Shown: one piece after another, positions 1-8,628 of the stretch
Numbering within the stretch: position 1 is the stretch's first letter
Layout: each line of letters starts with the position of its first letter
Assembly (NCBI GenBank): GCA_049582805.1
Contig: JBAUUR010000040.1
Coordinates: forward strand, 58,867-122,866
Direction: 5' to 3'
Length of the DNA stretch: 64,000 nt
Origin: CAVXFS01 sp049582805
Lineage (GTDB): Bacteria > Pseudomonadota > Gammaproteobacteria > Burkholderiales > Gallionellaceae
Made by a program: the position numbers and the translations under genes
The notes under the pieces: model-generated
Database searches by the model: none
The model's input: only the letters and a program-made list of their open reading frames with translations
What the model was told of the DNA's origin: nothing

Positions 1-101
1 GCGCAAATTATTACTGCGAAAACAACTCTTAACAGGGCCTGTTCAAGTTCGCCCCCGACGTTGCGCAATTGCTGAAAAAGATTTGCCACCCGTTGCATCA
101 T
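1..101 (-). CDS. N-terminus of a probable membrane sensor protein (partial)
   Basis: Only the first 33 codons are inside the window. The start is ATG at 101, overlapping the stop codon of the upstream response regulator gene by four bases (ATGA), which indicates translational coupling. The visible peptide begins MMQRVANLFQQLRNVGG and turns hydrophobic (RVVFAVIIC) just before the edge, as expected for a first membrane helix. Because it directly follows an RpfG-type regulator, a histidine kinase partner is the natural guess, but no kinase domain is visible. The function is inferred from context only. Confidence 0.5.
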   Translation of the reverse strand, partial: MMQRVANLFQQLRNVGGELEQALLRVVFAVIIC

Positions 102-1210
102 AGGTTCGCGAGTCTCGCTTTGGGATCAGCAATATCAAAAACCTGCTGCTTGATCAGCAATACATGATCCAGCCGCGAAACGAATGCTTCTACACATTCC
201 GGGTCGAAATGCCGGCCCTTGTTGGAGACAATGTAATTCAGCGCATCTTCATCTGACCATGCTTTCTTGTATGGGCGCTGTGAAGTCAAGGCGTCATAGA
301 CGTCGGCGACGGCAACGATGCGTGCCTCCAGCGCGATATTATTTCCACTGATTCCATACGGATACCCGCTGCCGTCAAACTTTTCATGATGGCCGAGGGC
401 AATTTCCGCTCCCAGGCTCAGGTACTTTGATGGACTGTTTTGAAGAATCTGGTAACCGACTATCGGATGTGCTTTCATCGAATCGAATTCTTCCGGGGTC
501 AGTTTGCCTTGCTTCAGCAGGATATAGTCCGGGATGCCGATCTTCCCGATATCGTGCATCGGCGCCGCAACTTCTATCAGGTCGCACCTTTCCTCCGGAA
601 GTCCCATGGATTCTGCAATCAGGCGTGAATATTTGGCCATGCGCACGAGATGGCTGCCAGTGTCCTGATCGCGGTATTCGCCCGCCCGCGCCAGCCGGAA
701 TATTGTTTCCAGCTCTCTCAATCGAATCATCTTGGTCGCTTCCGCTATCCCTTTCTCCAGATACTTTGAACGGTTCAGAATGATTTTCTGTTGGAGACGA
801 AGCGAAAGCATGTTGCGGCAGCGCGCCCTGCATTCATACGGGTCGATGGGCTTGGTGATGAAGTCCGTCGCTCCGGATTCCAGCGCCTGATACCGGATGT
901 TCCGCTCCTCTATCGACGTGACCACCACGATCGGCACGCCTTCATGTGTGGGGATCTGGCGAATTTGCTGTACCGCTTGCAGCCCGGTCATGCCGCTCAT
1001 CATGTAGTCGACCATGATCAGGTCCGGCTGGTTCTCCCTGATCCAGTGCATGGCTACTACAGGATCTTCAAACGAGTTTACGATGATGTTGCTCTGGATG
1101 CCTTTCACCACCTTTTCGAGGATAGCGCGGCTGGTGAACTCGTCGTCAATGATGACGACGACCGGAGGTGAGGCGTCCTCAGTGCTGTCAATGATTTGTT
1201 CGAACTGCAT
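98..1210 (-). CDS. Response regulator with HD-GYP c-di-GMP phosphodiesterase domain
   Basis: About 370 residues. An N-terminal receiver domain (roughly 15-140) shows the acidic pair in VVVIIDDE, the probable phospho-acceptor Asp in DLIMVDYMM, and the conserved Lys in DFITKPIDP. A C-terminal HD-GYP domain (about 170-350) has the metal-binding MHDIGK and the full HHEKFDGSGYPYG signature, so it should be an active c-di-GMP phosphodiesterase of the RpfG type. The start at 1210 is chosen because GGGAGGAAGC precedes that ATG; an in-frame start 30 bases upstream has no such site. It is followed with a 4-base overlap by a probable sensor gene, suggesting a two-component pair. Confidence 0.93.
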   Translation of the reverse strand: MQFEQIIDSTEDASPPVVVIIDDEFTSRAILEKVVKGIQSNIIVNSFEDPVVAMHWIRENQPDLIMVDYMMSGMTGLQAVQQIRQIPTHEGVPIVVVTSIEERNIRYQALESGATDFITKPIDPYECRARCRNMLSLRLQQKIILNRSKYLEKGIAEATKMIRLRELETIFRLARAGEYRDQDTGSHLVRMAKYSRLIAESMGLPEERCDLIEVAAPMHDIGKIGIPDYILLKQGKLTPEEFDSMKAHPIVGYQILQNSPSKYLSLGAEIALGHHEKFDGSGYPYGISGNNIALEARIVAVADVYDALTSQRPYKKAWSDEDALNYIVSNKGRHFDPECVEAFVSRLDHVLLIKQQVFDIADPKARLANL

Positions 1211-2106
1211 GCTTCCTCCCAAATTGACTGTCCCGCTCATCCAGTCGTGGTCAGTGGTAAATGCTTAACGGATACCGGTCAGCACGCTCTGGAATAATAT
1301 TGGCCCTTGAAGGCTCGGACATTTTTCAGAATCCCTGATTGATTTCAGCGATTGCACACCCGGTTTGACATTGGGATTGACCGCACACGATGGTGGTGAT
1401 TCCAGGAGGACGGTCCGGCAACCGCTGCGCGGCGCCGCGGCGCAGTGTGGCTATCATGATTTTGCTGGCAACGCGGTTCATGCGGACATAATCAGAGGTT
1501 TAAATTCAAAGCCTGTCGATTCCCGGGAATCATCGAGTATGTGAATGGTACATTTTTAGCAAATACAAAACCATTGGTTTATTTCAAACCACCAGTTGGC
1601 AGAAAGGGTTATGTGTCGCTCCATGGGTAATGGCAATATTATTTCCCCTTTTGTATTGATGGAACAGGCAAAAACCCTGTCACCCAGGCGGCTCATGGTT
1701 TTCCGGATGATTACAGGGGGAGCCGATAGGCTCAGGCATTGCTCGATCCGTTTAACTTTGTTCGTGCAGGCAGAGGCGCATGGCGAGAAAAAATCAGTAT
1801 AATCATGGCCCGTTTCACTGGGATTATTCGGGAGCAATAATCGCACCTGAATCGCATTGCTCTCAAGATGATGTTTTGGCTGCCCGTTATTTCGGCAACA
1901 GCATAAGTATCAGCCATCCCTAAATCAATATCCAAGCTGACGCCTTGCCGTTCTTTCAGATGGGGCGCGCAGATGAATGGTCTTGGAGCGATACCCGGGC
2001 TTGGGTAAATTGCAAAACCATTTCCCTTGGCGGTGCCAATTGTATTGCAATTGCTGGATTGGCGGGATGCGGGATGTTACGCGCCGGTTTTTTGAGGAGA
2101 AATTTC
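1211..2106. other. Long intergenic region without a recognised gene
   Basis: Short open frames on both strands have no recognisable protein features and no convincing ribosome binding sites. A GC-rich palindrome (CTGCGCGGCGCCGCGGCGCAG, about 1415-1445) could form a strong hairpin but has no T-run. The region should hold the promoters of the divergent response regulator and transhydrogenase genes, but no clear sigma-70 pair stood out. Confidence 0.4.
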
Positions 2107-3231
2107 ATGCATATTGGTATCCCTGCGGAAACGCCGGAGCCACGAGTGGCTGCCACGCCGGAAACGGTGAAGAAAATGGTGGCGGCAGGGCATGTTGTGA
2201 CAGTGCAAAGCGAGGCCGGTGTGGCCGCTACCTTTCTGGATGCCGAATATCAGGCTGCCGGCGCAGTATTGGAAAAAGATGCCGCCAAGGTGCTGGCCGG
2301 TTCCGAAATCGTACTTAAGGTCAGGGCGCCAACCCATGAGCAACTGATGCAGATGAAACCGGGTACCATTCTGATAGGCTTGCTCAAGCCGCATGATGCG
2401 GAACTGGTAGCGGACTATGCGAGGCAGGGTATCACCGCTTTTGCCATGGAAAAACTGCCGCGCATTTCGCGCGCGCAGGCAATGGATGTCTTGTCCTCGC
2501 AGGCCAACATCGCAGGCTATCGGGCAGTGATCGTTGCCGCGAATCAATTCAAGCGTTTCATGCCCATGCTGATGACGGCCGCCGGGACAGTCAAGGCTGC
2601 GCGTGTGGTGATACTCGGCGTCGGCGTCGCCGGCCTGCAGGCGATTGCCACGGCGAAACGGCTGGGTGCTGTGATCGAGGCCTCCGATGTACGTCCGGCG
2701 GTGAAAGAGCAGGTGGAATCGCTGGGTGCAAAATTCATTGATGTGCCGTTTGAAACCGATGAAGAGCGCGATTGCGCGCAAGGTGTCGGTGGCTATGCGC
2801 GTCCGATGCCGGCCGGCTGGCTGGAGCGTCAGAAGGCGGTAGTGGCCACGCGCGTGGCTCAAGCTGACATTGTGATTGCGACCGCATTGATTCCGGGACG
2901 TCCCGCTCCGGTGCTGGTGACGGAAGAGATGGTGAAATCAATGAAACCCGGCTCGGTCATCGTGGATCTGGCGGTCGAGGCGGGTGGCAACTGCCCTTTG
3001 TCCGAATTGGACAAGATCGTGGTGATACACGATGTGACAATTGTGGGCATCCCCAATCTGGAAAGAGGGATGGCGGCCGATGCCTCGGCGATGTATGCCC
3101 GGAATCTGCTCAACTTCCTCAATCTGTTGTGCGACCCGAAGGCGGGCGGCACATTGAATATCAATCGCGATGACGACATTATTGCGGGCACCCTGTTGTG
3201 CATGAACGGCGAAATATCGGGCAGGAAATAA
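2107..3231 (+). CDS. pntAA: NAD(P) transhydrogenase subunit alpha part 1
   Basis: 374 residues, homologous to the NAD(H)-binding domain I of proton-translocating transhydrogenase, which couples hydride transfer between NADH and NADP+ to the proton gradient. The N-terminus MHIGIPAETPEPRVAATPE is typical of the family. The Rossmann segment VVILGVGVAGLQAIATAKRL and the RPAVKEQVESLGAKF segment are present. The start is placed at 2107, after GAGGAGAAATTTC, rather than at the earlier in-frame start near 1945, whose extra residues do not resemble the family. The protein ends before the membrane helices found in the single-chain E. coli PntA, so this is the split, Rhodospirillum-type arrangement; the missing helices are in the next gene. 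Confidence 0.95.
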   Translation: MHIGIPAETPEPRVAATPETVKKMVAAGHVVTVQSEAGVAATFLDAEYQAAGAVLEKDAAKVLAGSEIVLKVRAPTHEQLMQMKPGTILIGLLKPHDAELVADYARQGITAFAMEKLPRISRAQAMDVLSSQANIAGYRAVIVAANQFKRFMPMLMTAAGTVKAARVVILGVGVAGLQAIATAKRLGAVIEASDVRPAVKEQVESLGAKFIDVPFETDEERDCAQGVGGYARPMPAGWLERQKAVVATRVAQADIVIATALIPGRPAPVLVTEEMVKSMKPGSVIVDLAVEAGGNCPLSELDKIVVIHDVTIVGIPNLERGMAADASAMYARNLLNFLNLLCDPKAGGTLNINRDDDIIAGTLLCMNGEISGRK

Positions 3232-3318
3232 CCAGGACGCAATGCGCAAATGGCTGGGCAAGCCAAGGCCGTCTGCGATGTTTGCGCCTGATGCGTGAAA
3301 TTTGCGAGGAGTGATTTT

Positions 3319-3612
3319 ATGAGTGGCGTGGATCCTTTTATTCTCAACCTGACGGTGTTCGTGCTGGCCATCTTTGTCGGATATCACGTGGTTTGGAACG
3401 TAACACCCGCATTGCATACGCCGTTGATGGCGGTGACCAATGCCGTGTCCGGAATCATCATCGTCGGTGCGATGCTGGCGGCCGGGCCGCAGCAACTGGA
3501 TGCAGGTACGGCATTGGGACTGGTGGCGGTGACTCTGGCGGCGGTCAACGTATTTGGCGGCTTCCTGGTAACGCAGCGCATGCTGGAAATGTTCAAGAAG
3601 AAAGGCAAGTGA
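3319..3612 (+). CDS. pntAB: NAD(P) transhydrogenase subunit alpha part 2
   Basis: 97 residues, almost entirely hydrophobic, with about three membrane helices (FILNLTVFVLAIFVGYHVVW, then TNAVSGIIIVGAMLAAG, then the LGLVAVTLAAVNVFGGF segment). It ends QRMLEMFKKKGK, as PntA2/PntAB proteins do. It supplies the membrane part that is fused to domain I in enteric PntA. The start follows GAGGAGTGATTTT. The gene sits between pntAA and pntB, with only two bases between its stop and the pntB start, so the three are one operon. Confidence 0.95.
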   Translation: MSGVDPFILNLTVFVLAIFVGYHVVWNVTPALHTPLMAVTNAVSGIIIVGAMLAAGPQQLDAGTALGLVAVTLAAVNVFGGFLVTQRMLEMFKKKGK

Positions 3613-3614
3613 GC

Positions 3615-5009
3615 ATGTCGGCCAATTTTGTAGCAGTAGCTTATCTCATTGCCTCTGTGCTGTTCATCCTGACGTTGAAGGGACTCAGTTCTCCGGTTTC
3701 GGCGCGGCGCGGCAATATATTCGGCATGACCGGCATGGCGATCGCCGTGCTGACCACGCTGTCCATAACGCATAACGTGTTATACATATTGCTGGCTATC
3801 GCCGTCGGCGGCGCGGTTGGCGCGGTCGTTGCCAAACGCATACAGATGACTGCAATGCCGGAACTGGTGGCTGCGATGCACTCGCTGGTCGGCCTGGCTG
3901 CCGTGCTGATCGCCATGTCGGCGTTCAATAATCCGGTGGCCTATGGTATCGCGCTGCCCGGCCAGGCGTTGCATTCATCCAACCTGATCGAGTTGTTTAT
4001 CGGCACGTTCGTCGGTGCGATCACGTTCACCGGCTCCATCGTTGCGTTCGGGAAACTTTCCGGCAAGCTGGGCAGCAAGCCATTGCGCTTTTCCGGGCAG
4101 CATTGGGTGAATCTGGCGCTCGGCATCGCCATGCTGGTCTTCGGCATCGTGTTCGTGGCCGCGCAAAGCTGGACGCCGTTCCTGATCATGACCGGCATCG
4201 CGCTGCTGCTGGGCTTCCTTCTGATCATGCCTATCGGCGGCGCGGACATGCCGGTGGTGGTGTCCATGCTCAATTCCTATTCCGGCTGGGCGGCGGCAGG
4301 CATCGGCTTCACGCTGAACAACAACATGCTGATCATTGCCGGCTCGCTGGTCGGCAGTTCCGGTGCAATCCTGTCCTACATCATGTGCAAGGCGATGAAC
4401 CGCGCTTTCCTGAATGTGATCCTGGGCGGCTTCGGCGGCGAAGAAGGCGCGCTTGCCGCCGCAGGCGGGGCGGAGCAGAAGAACTACCGCAGCGGCAGCG
4501 CGGAGGACGCCGCGTTCATGCTGGGCAATGCCGACAGCGTCATCATCGTGCCGGGCTACGGGCTAGCGGTGGCGCGTGCACAACATGCCATCAATGAAAT
4601 GTCCAAGATGCTGACGGAAAAAGGCATCAAGGTGCGCTATGCCATTCATCCCGTGGCTGGACGCATGCCCGGCCACATGAATGTGCTGCTGGCCGAGGCC
4701 GAAGTGCCTTACGACCAGGTGGTGGAGATGGACGAGATCAACAACGAATTTGCCGACACCGATGTGGTGCTGGTTATCGGCGCGAACGACGTGGTCAATC
4801 CGGCGGCCAAGAACAATCCGAACAGCCCGATTTTCGGCATGCCGATACTCGAAGCGCACAAGGCGCGCACCGTACTGGTGGTAAAACGCTCAATGGCGAC
4901 CGGTTATGCCGGACTGGATAACGACCTGTTCTATATGGACAAGACCATGATGGTGTTTGGTGATGCAAAAAAAGTGGTCGAGGATATTATCAAGGCGTTG
5001 CAACACTGA
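3615..5009 (+). CDS. pntB: NAD(P) transhydrogenase subunit beta
   Basis: 464 residues. The N-terminal two thirds are a bundle of membrane helices forming the proton channel (domain II). The C-terminal part from about residue 290 is the NADP(H)-binding domain III, with the signature VIIVPGYGLAVARAQ, then IHPVAGRMPGHMNVLLAEA and DVVLVIGANDVVNPAA. The start at 3615 lies two bases after the pntAB stop; the longer open frame from 3393 is only upstream read-through. The enzyme is expected in the inner membrane as a complex with PntAA and PntAB, making NADPH for biosynthesis. Confidence 0.96.
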   Translation: MSANFVAVAYLIASVLFILTLKGLSSPVSARRGNIFGMTGMAIAVLTTLSITHNVLYILLAIAVGGAVGAVVAKRIQMTAMPELVAAMHSLVGLAAVLIAMSAFNNPVAYGIALPGQALHSSNLIELFIGTFVGAITFTGSIVAFGKLSGKLGSKPLRFSGQHWVNLALGIAMLVFGIVFVAAQSWTPFLIMTGIALLLGFLLIMPIGGADMPVVVSMLNSYSGWAAAGIGFTLNNNMLIIAGSLVGSSGAILSYIMCKAMNRAFLNVILGGFGGEEGALAAAGGAEQKNYRSGSAEDAAFMLGNADSVIIVPGYGLAVARAQHAINEMSKMLTEKGIKVRYAIHPVAGRMPGHMNVLLAEAEVPYDQVVEMDEINNEFADTDVVLVIGANDVVNPAAKNNPNSPIFGMPILEAHKARTVLVVKRSMATGYAGLDNDLFYMDKTMMVFGDAKKVVEDIIKALQH

Positions 5010-5235
5010 TAGTCCTGATTCGGGCCGTTTGGCGTTTTGATAAATCCTGCGCGAGATTGGCAGGGTAATCGAAGCTATGATTTAATCGACACTTCCTGTT
5101 TGCTGGCCGTGCGCATAACTTGAACCGGTGCGCAACCAGATATGGCAATCAGTTATCGGCCACTAATTTACGGCGATACCGGCAGACACAATTTGCCTGG
5201 ATCGGACAGTCAGGGCTGGGGCAGGTTAGGAGATT

Positions 5236-7497
5236 ATGGCTGGTTATTCGAAAAAGATTCTGCTCACTGCCTTGGCTGTGGTGATTCTGTATCTTCTGAG
5301 TCTCAAGCTGGGTCTGCTGCTTGGCCTTATGAATTCGGACACCTTGTTCTGGCCGGCATCCGGTATTGCGCTCGCTGTCCTGCTGGTATCCGGGCTGGTA
5401 CTGGCGGTTTCCAATCACCAGCGCAAACGCATCAACCAATCCCTGAAGTCAAGTGAAGCGGAACTGAAGCGGGTTCAGGCAATAGCCAAAATCGGCAGCT
5501 GGCAGCTTGATATAACCAGGAACGATTTGCGCTGGTCGGACGAAACCAGCCGGATTTTCGGGTTTCAGCCGGGAAGCGCCCAGAACATTAAATCCTTTTT
5601 CGATCGTGTGCATCCGGATGATCGCGCGCTTGTTTTGACTGCGTGGCAAGCCGCGCTGCGTGACGGGACAAGCGAAATCGAACATCGTATCCTGGTAGAT
5701 GGCAAGATCAAAAAGGTGCAGGAACGGGCCGAGGTGGAGTTTGACAGGAATGGCCATGCTGTTTCCGCCAGCGGCACTGTCAGAGATATCACGGCAATCA
5801 GCGAAACCGAAGCGCGCCTGAACCTTGCGGCCAGGGTTTTTGCGAGCAGCGGTGAAGCCATCATGATTACCGATGAAAAAGCCCGGATCGTTGCGGTTAA
5901 TCCCGCGTTTACCTCCATGACCGAATATAGCGAAGCGGAATTGCTGGGAAAGAACCCGCGGGTGATGGCATCCGGCTTGCATGACAAGGAGTTTTTCCGG
6001 GAAATGTGGAATGCAATCCACGCGACCGGGAAGTGGCAGGGCGAGATATGGGACCGCGGCAAGAATGGCCGGATCTATCCCAAGTGGACGACCATTAACC
6101 TGGTCAAGGACGAACACGGGAACCCGACCAACTACATTTCTGCAGCCATTGATATTACCGAACGCAAGAGTATCGAGAAAAACATTCATTTTCTCGCTTA
6201 CTACGATGTGCTGACCGGGCTGGCCAACCGCGCTTTGCTGCATGACCGCCTCTACCAGGTGATGGCTGCAGCGCACCGCGATAGGCAGAAGTTCTCATTG
6301 CTGTTCCTCGATATCGACCGGTTCAAGTACATAAACGATTCGCTGGGACACGCAATGGGTGACAGGTTGCTCCAGTTCGTGGCGCGCAGGCTGATGAAGT
6401 GTGTGCGCGAAGGTGATACCGTGTCGCGCATCGGCGGTGATGAGTTTGTTGTCTTGTTGCGTGAAACCGATCAGAGCGGCGCGGTTCACGTCGCGGAAAA
6501 AATCCTCAAATCGCTGGCGGATGCATATGAAATCGAAGGAACACAGATTTCCACCTATGCCAGTATCGGGATAAGCGTCTATCCGACTCACGCGGGAGAT
6601 ATTGATACGTTGATCAAGAATGCCGAAATGGCCATGTATTACGCGAAAAGCGAAGGACGCAACAACTGCCAGTTCTATACCGAGGAAATGAATTTGCGCA
6701 CCACGCACATGTTTGCGATGGAAAAAGATATACGTCTGGCGCTGGAGCGCAACGAGTTCTCATTGCGTTACCAGCCGCAAGTTGATTTGAGAAACGGGGG
6801 GATATGCGGCATGGAAGTGCTGCTGAGCTGGCAGCATCCTGAAATGGGCTGCATGTCTCCCGCCGACTTTATCGCGGTAGCAGAAGAAACCGGGCAGATC
6901 ATGCTGATCGGCGAATGGGTGCTGCATGCCGCTTGCACACAACTGGCGGCATGGCGCAAACAGGGCATGGCCAGGTTTCCAATGGCGGTGAATTTGTCCA
7001 TCCGTCAGTTGCGCCAGCCCAATCTTGCCAAGCGGATTGCATCGATGCTGGAACAGTTTCAGTTGCATCCTGGCGACCTTGAACTGGAACTGACTGAAGG
7101 GATCATGATGGAAAATTCGGAATTAGCCATGACGTTCATGACGCAGATGCATGAATTGGGCGTGCACTTGTCCATAGACGATTTTGGCACCGGATTCTCC
7201 AGCCTGAGCTACCTGAAGAGGCTGCCGATAGACAAGCTGAAGATAGACCAGTCCTTCGTGCACGATATAGAGACTGACGACAGCGACGCAGCTATCGTGC
7301 GCTCCATCATCAGCCTGGGTCATCGGTTGGGACTCGGCGTCATCGCGGAGGGGGTGGAAACGCTGGAACAACTGGATTTCCTGCGCATTTGCGGTTGTGA
7401 TCAAATGCAGGGCTATTACTTCAGCCGTCCGCTGGTTGCCGATGCGTTCATTGATTTCGTCAGCCGTAATCCGAAACTGAACTTTGGAGCTGCCTAA
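5236..7497 (+). CDS. PAS-PAS-GGDEF-EAL c-di-GMP signalling protein
   Basis: 753 residues, start after TTAGGAGATT. The N-terminus has two hydrophobic segments; LFWPASGIALAVLLVSG resembles the end of a MASE1 sensor domain, which would here be strongly shortened. Two PAS/PAC modules follow (about 70-185 and 190-310). The GGDEF domain has an intact RIGGDEF active site, preceded by REGD five residues upstream, which fits the RxxD inhibitory site. The EAL domain reads MEVLLSW instead of EALLRW but keeps ELTEG, DDFGTG, the Lys in DKLKIDQ and AEGVET. It could therefore have both diguanylate cyclase and phosphodiesterase activity. It appears to be monocistronic. Confidence 0.93.
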   Translation: MAGYSKKILLTALAVVILYLLSLKLGLLLGLMNSDTLFWPASGIALAVLLVSGLVLAVSNHQRKRINQSLKSSEAELKRVQAIAKIGSWQLDITRNDLRWSDETSRIFGFQPGSAQNIKSFFDRVHPDDRALVLTAWQAALRDGTSEIEHRILVDGKIKKVQERAEVEFDRNGHAVSASGTVRDITAISETEARLNLAARVFASSGEAIMITDEKARIVAVNPAFTSMTEYSEAELLGKNPRVMASGLHDKEFFREMWNAIHATGKWQGEIWDRGKNGRIYPKWTTINLVKDEHGNPTNYISAAIDITERKSIEKNIHFLAYYDVLTGLANRALLHDRLYQVMAAAHRDRQKFSLLFLDIDRFKYINDSLGHAMGDRLLQFVARRLMKCVREGDTVSRIGGDEFVVLLRETDQSGAVHVAEKILKSLADAYEIEGTQISTYASIGISVYPTHAGDIDTLIKNAEMAMYYAKSEGRNNCQFYTEEMNLRTTHMFAMEKDIRLALERNEFSLRYQPQVDLRNGGICGMEVLLSWQHPEMGCMSPADFIAVAEETGQIMLIGEWVLHAACTQLAAWRKQGMARFPMAVNLSIRQLRQPNLAKRIASMLEQFQLHPGDLELELTEGIMMENSELAMTFMTQMHELGVHLSIDDFGTGFSSLSYLKRLPIDKLKIDQSFVHDIETDDSDAAIVRSIISLGHRLGLGVIAEGVETLEQLDFLRICGCDQMQGYYFSRPLVADAFIDFVSRNPKLNFGAA

Positions 7498-7619
7498 TGC
7501 GGGCTTGAATTATCCCCGCGCGGTAGCAGGCAGAAGCAGGCGCTGCGCACGTGCCCCATCAAGAAGTCCTGACATGGAAGCGCGATCTTTGCTGAGCATG
7601 AAAATTCGGAACCATTACC

Positions 7620-8438
7620 ATGCCTGATATTTTGCCGACCTTATTCATTCCGCATGGCGCCGGCCCGTGCTTTTTCATGGATCCGTGGCCAGGCTTTCCG
7701 CAGACGCTGTGGGATCGGCTGGCGGGTTATCTGCGCGGTATCCCGGCAACGATAGGCCGGCGTCCGCAGGCCGTGCTGGTGATTTCCGCTCACTGGGAAT
7801 GCGAGCGGCCAACGGTGCTGTCAGCTTCCAGGCATACCTTGCTCTATGACTACTATGGTTTTCCGGCGCATACCTATCAGCTTACCTATCCCGCAACCGG
7901 TTCTCCAGAGGTGGCAGCAAGGGTGCGTGAACTGCTTGGGCTGGCTGGCATCGCCAGCGAGGAGGAAAGGGAGCGCGGGCTGGATCATGGCGTGTTCGTG
8001 CCGTTCAAACTGATTTATCCGGATGCGGATGTCCCGATCGTGCAACTCTCCCTGCAGCATGATCTGGATGCCGCGCAGCACCTGGCCATTGGCCGGGCGC
8101 TTGCGCCGCTGCGCCAGGAAGGGGTGCTCATCGCGGGAAGCGGGAACAGCTATCACAATCTGCGCGAATTCTTTTCACCCGGCGCAACGGCGAGCCTGGC
8201 TTCTGCACAATTCGACAACTGGCTGGGGAACGCAATCGGGTCGGCACCTGTTGAGCGGGAACGGTTGCTGGCGCATTGGGCGGAGGCGCCCGGCGCCCGC
8301 GCCAGCCACCCGCGCAGCGAACATCTGATGCCGCTGATGGTTGCTGCCGGTGCGGCGGGTACTGACGCGGGCAGGGTTGTGTACCGTGAACAGATGTTCG
8401 GCAAGATGTTTTCAGGGTTTCAATGCGGAGGAGTTTAG
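7620..8438 (+). CDS. DODA-type extradiol aromatic ring-opening dioxygenase
   Basis: 272 residues, the usual length of the YgiD/DODA family of class III extradiol dioxygenases, which open catechol-type rings using a non-haem metal. Family features seen: LFIPHGAGPCFFMD near the N-terminus, VLVISAHWE (about residue 57), GLDHGVFVPFKLIYP (about 120) and GSGNSYHNLREF (about 175); the conserved histidines in these segments are the likely metal ligands and catalytic base. No clear Shine-Dalgarno site precedes the ATG at 7620. The physiological substrate cannot be told from the sequence. Confidence 0.88.
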   Translation: MPDILPTLFIPHGAGPCFFMDPWPGFPQTLWDRLAGYLRGIPATIGRRPQAVLVISAHWECERPTVLSASRHTLLYDYYGFPAHTYQLTYPATGSPEVAARVRELLGLAGIASEEERERGLDHGVFVPFKLIYPDADVPIVQLSLQHDLDAAQHLAIGRALAPLRQEGVLIAGSGNSYHNLREFFSPGATASLASAQFDNWLGNAIGSAPVERERLLAHWAEAPGARASHPRSEHLMPLMVAAGAAGTDAGRVVYREQMFGKMFSGFQCGGV

Positions 8439-8454
8439 GAGATCGGATTAGTAC

Positions 8455-8590
8455 ATAACTTGTAACCCAGCGTTAAGTTTGGGCGACAAGCTATGAGAGT
8501 TAGTAGCCGCGACTTGATCTGACAGGCAATGTCTGAATCAACTTCCTGCTTCGGCTGGTATGGGCAGGTCACGAGTGGGGAAATTTTCCT
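8455..8590 (+). repeat. Dispersed intergenic repeat R1, copy 1
   Basis: This stretch, which includes CTGACAGGCAATGTCTGAAT, aligns by eye with 36128-36240, which reads CTGACAGGCAGTGCCTGAAT at the same place; similarity continues through TTCGGCT and GTCACGAG on the right. The core word contains an imperfect inverted repeat. It lies between the dioxygenase gene and the second HD-GYP gene, and no protein is evident. The exact boundaries are uncertain. Confidence 0.6.
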
Positions 8591-8628
8591 GATGCGGGCG
8601 GTCAGGCGCTCCTTGTGCCTTGAGGTGG

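Noticed and set aside
1415..1445. GC-rich palindrome considered as a terminator
   Set aside because: There is no T-run on either side, so it is only a possible hairpin.
1556..1935. Short minus-strand frames before the transhydrogenase operon
   Set aside because: No family pattern, no ribosome binding site and composition like non-coding DNA.
2077..2862. A 261-codon minus-strand frame opposite pntAA
   Set aside because: His/Arg-rich shadow of the transhydrogenase gene without a ribosome binding site.
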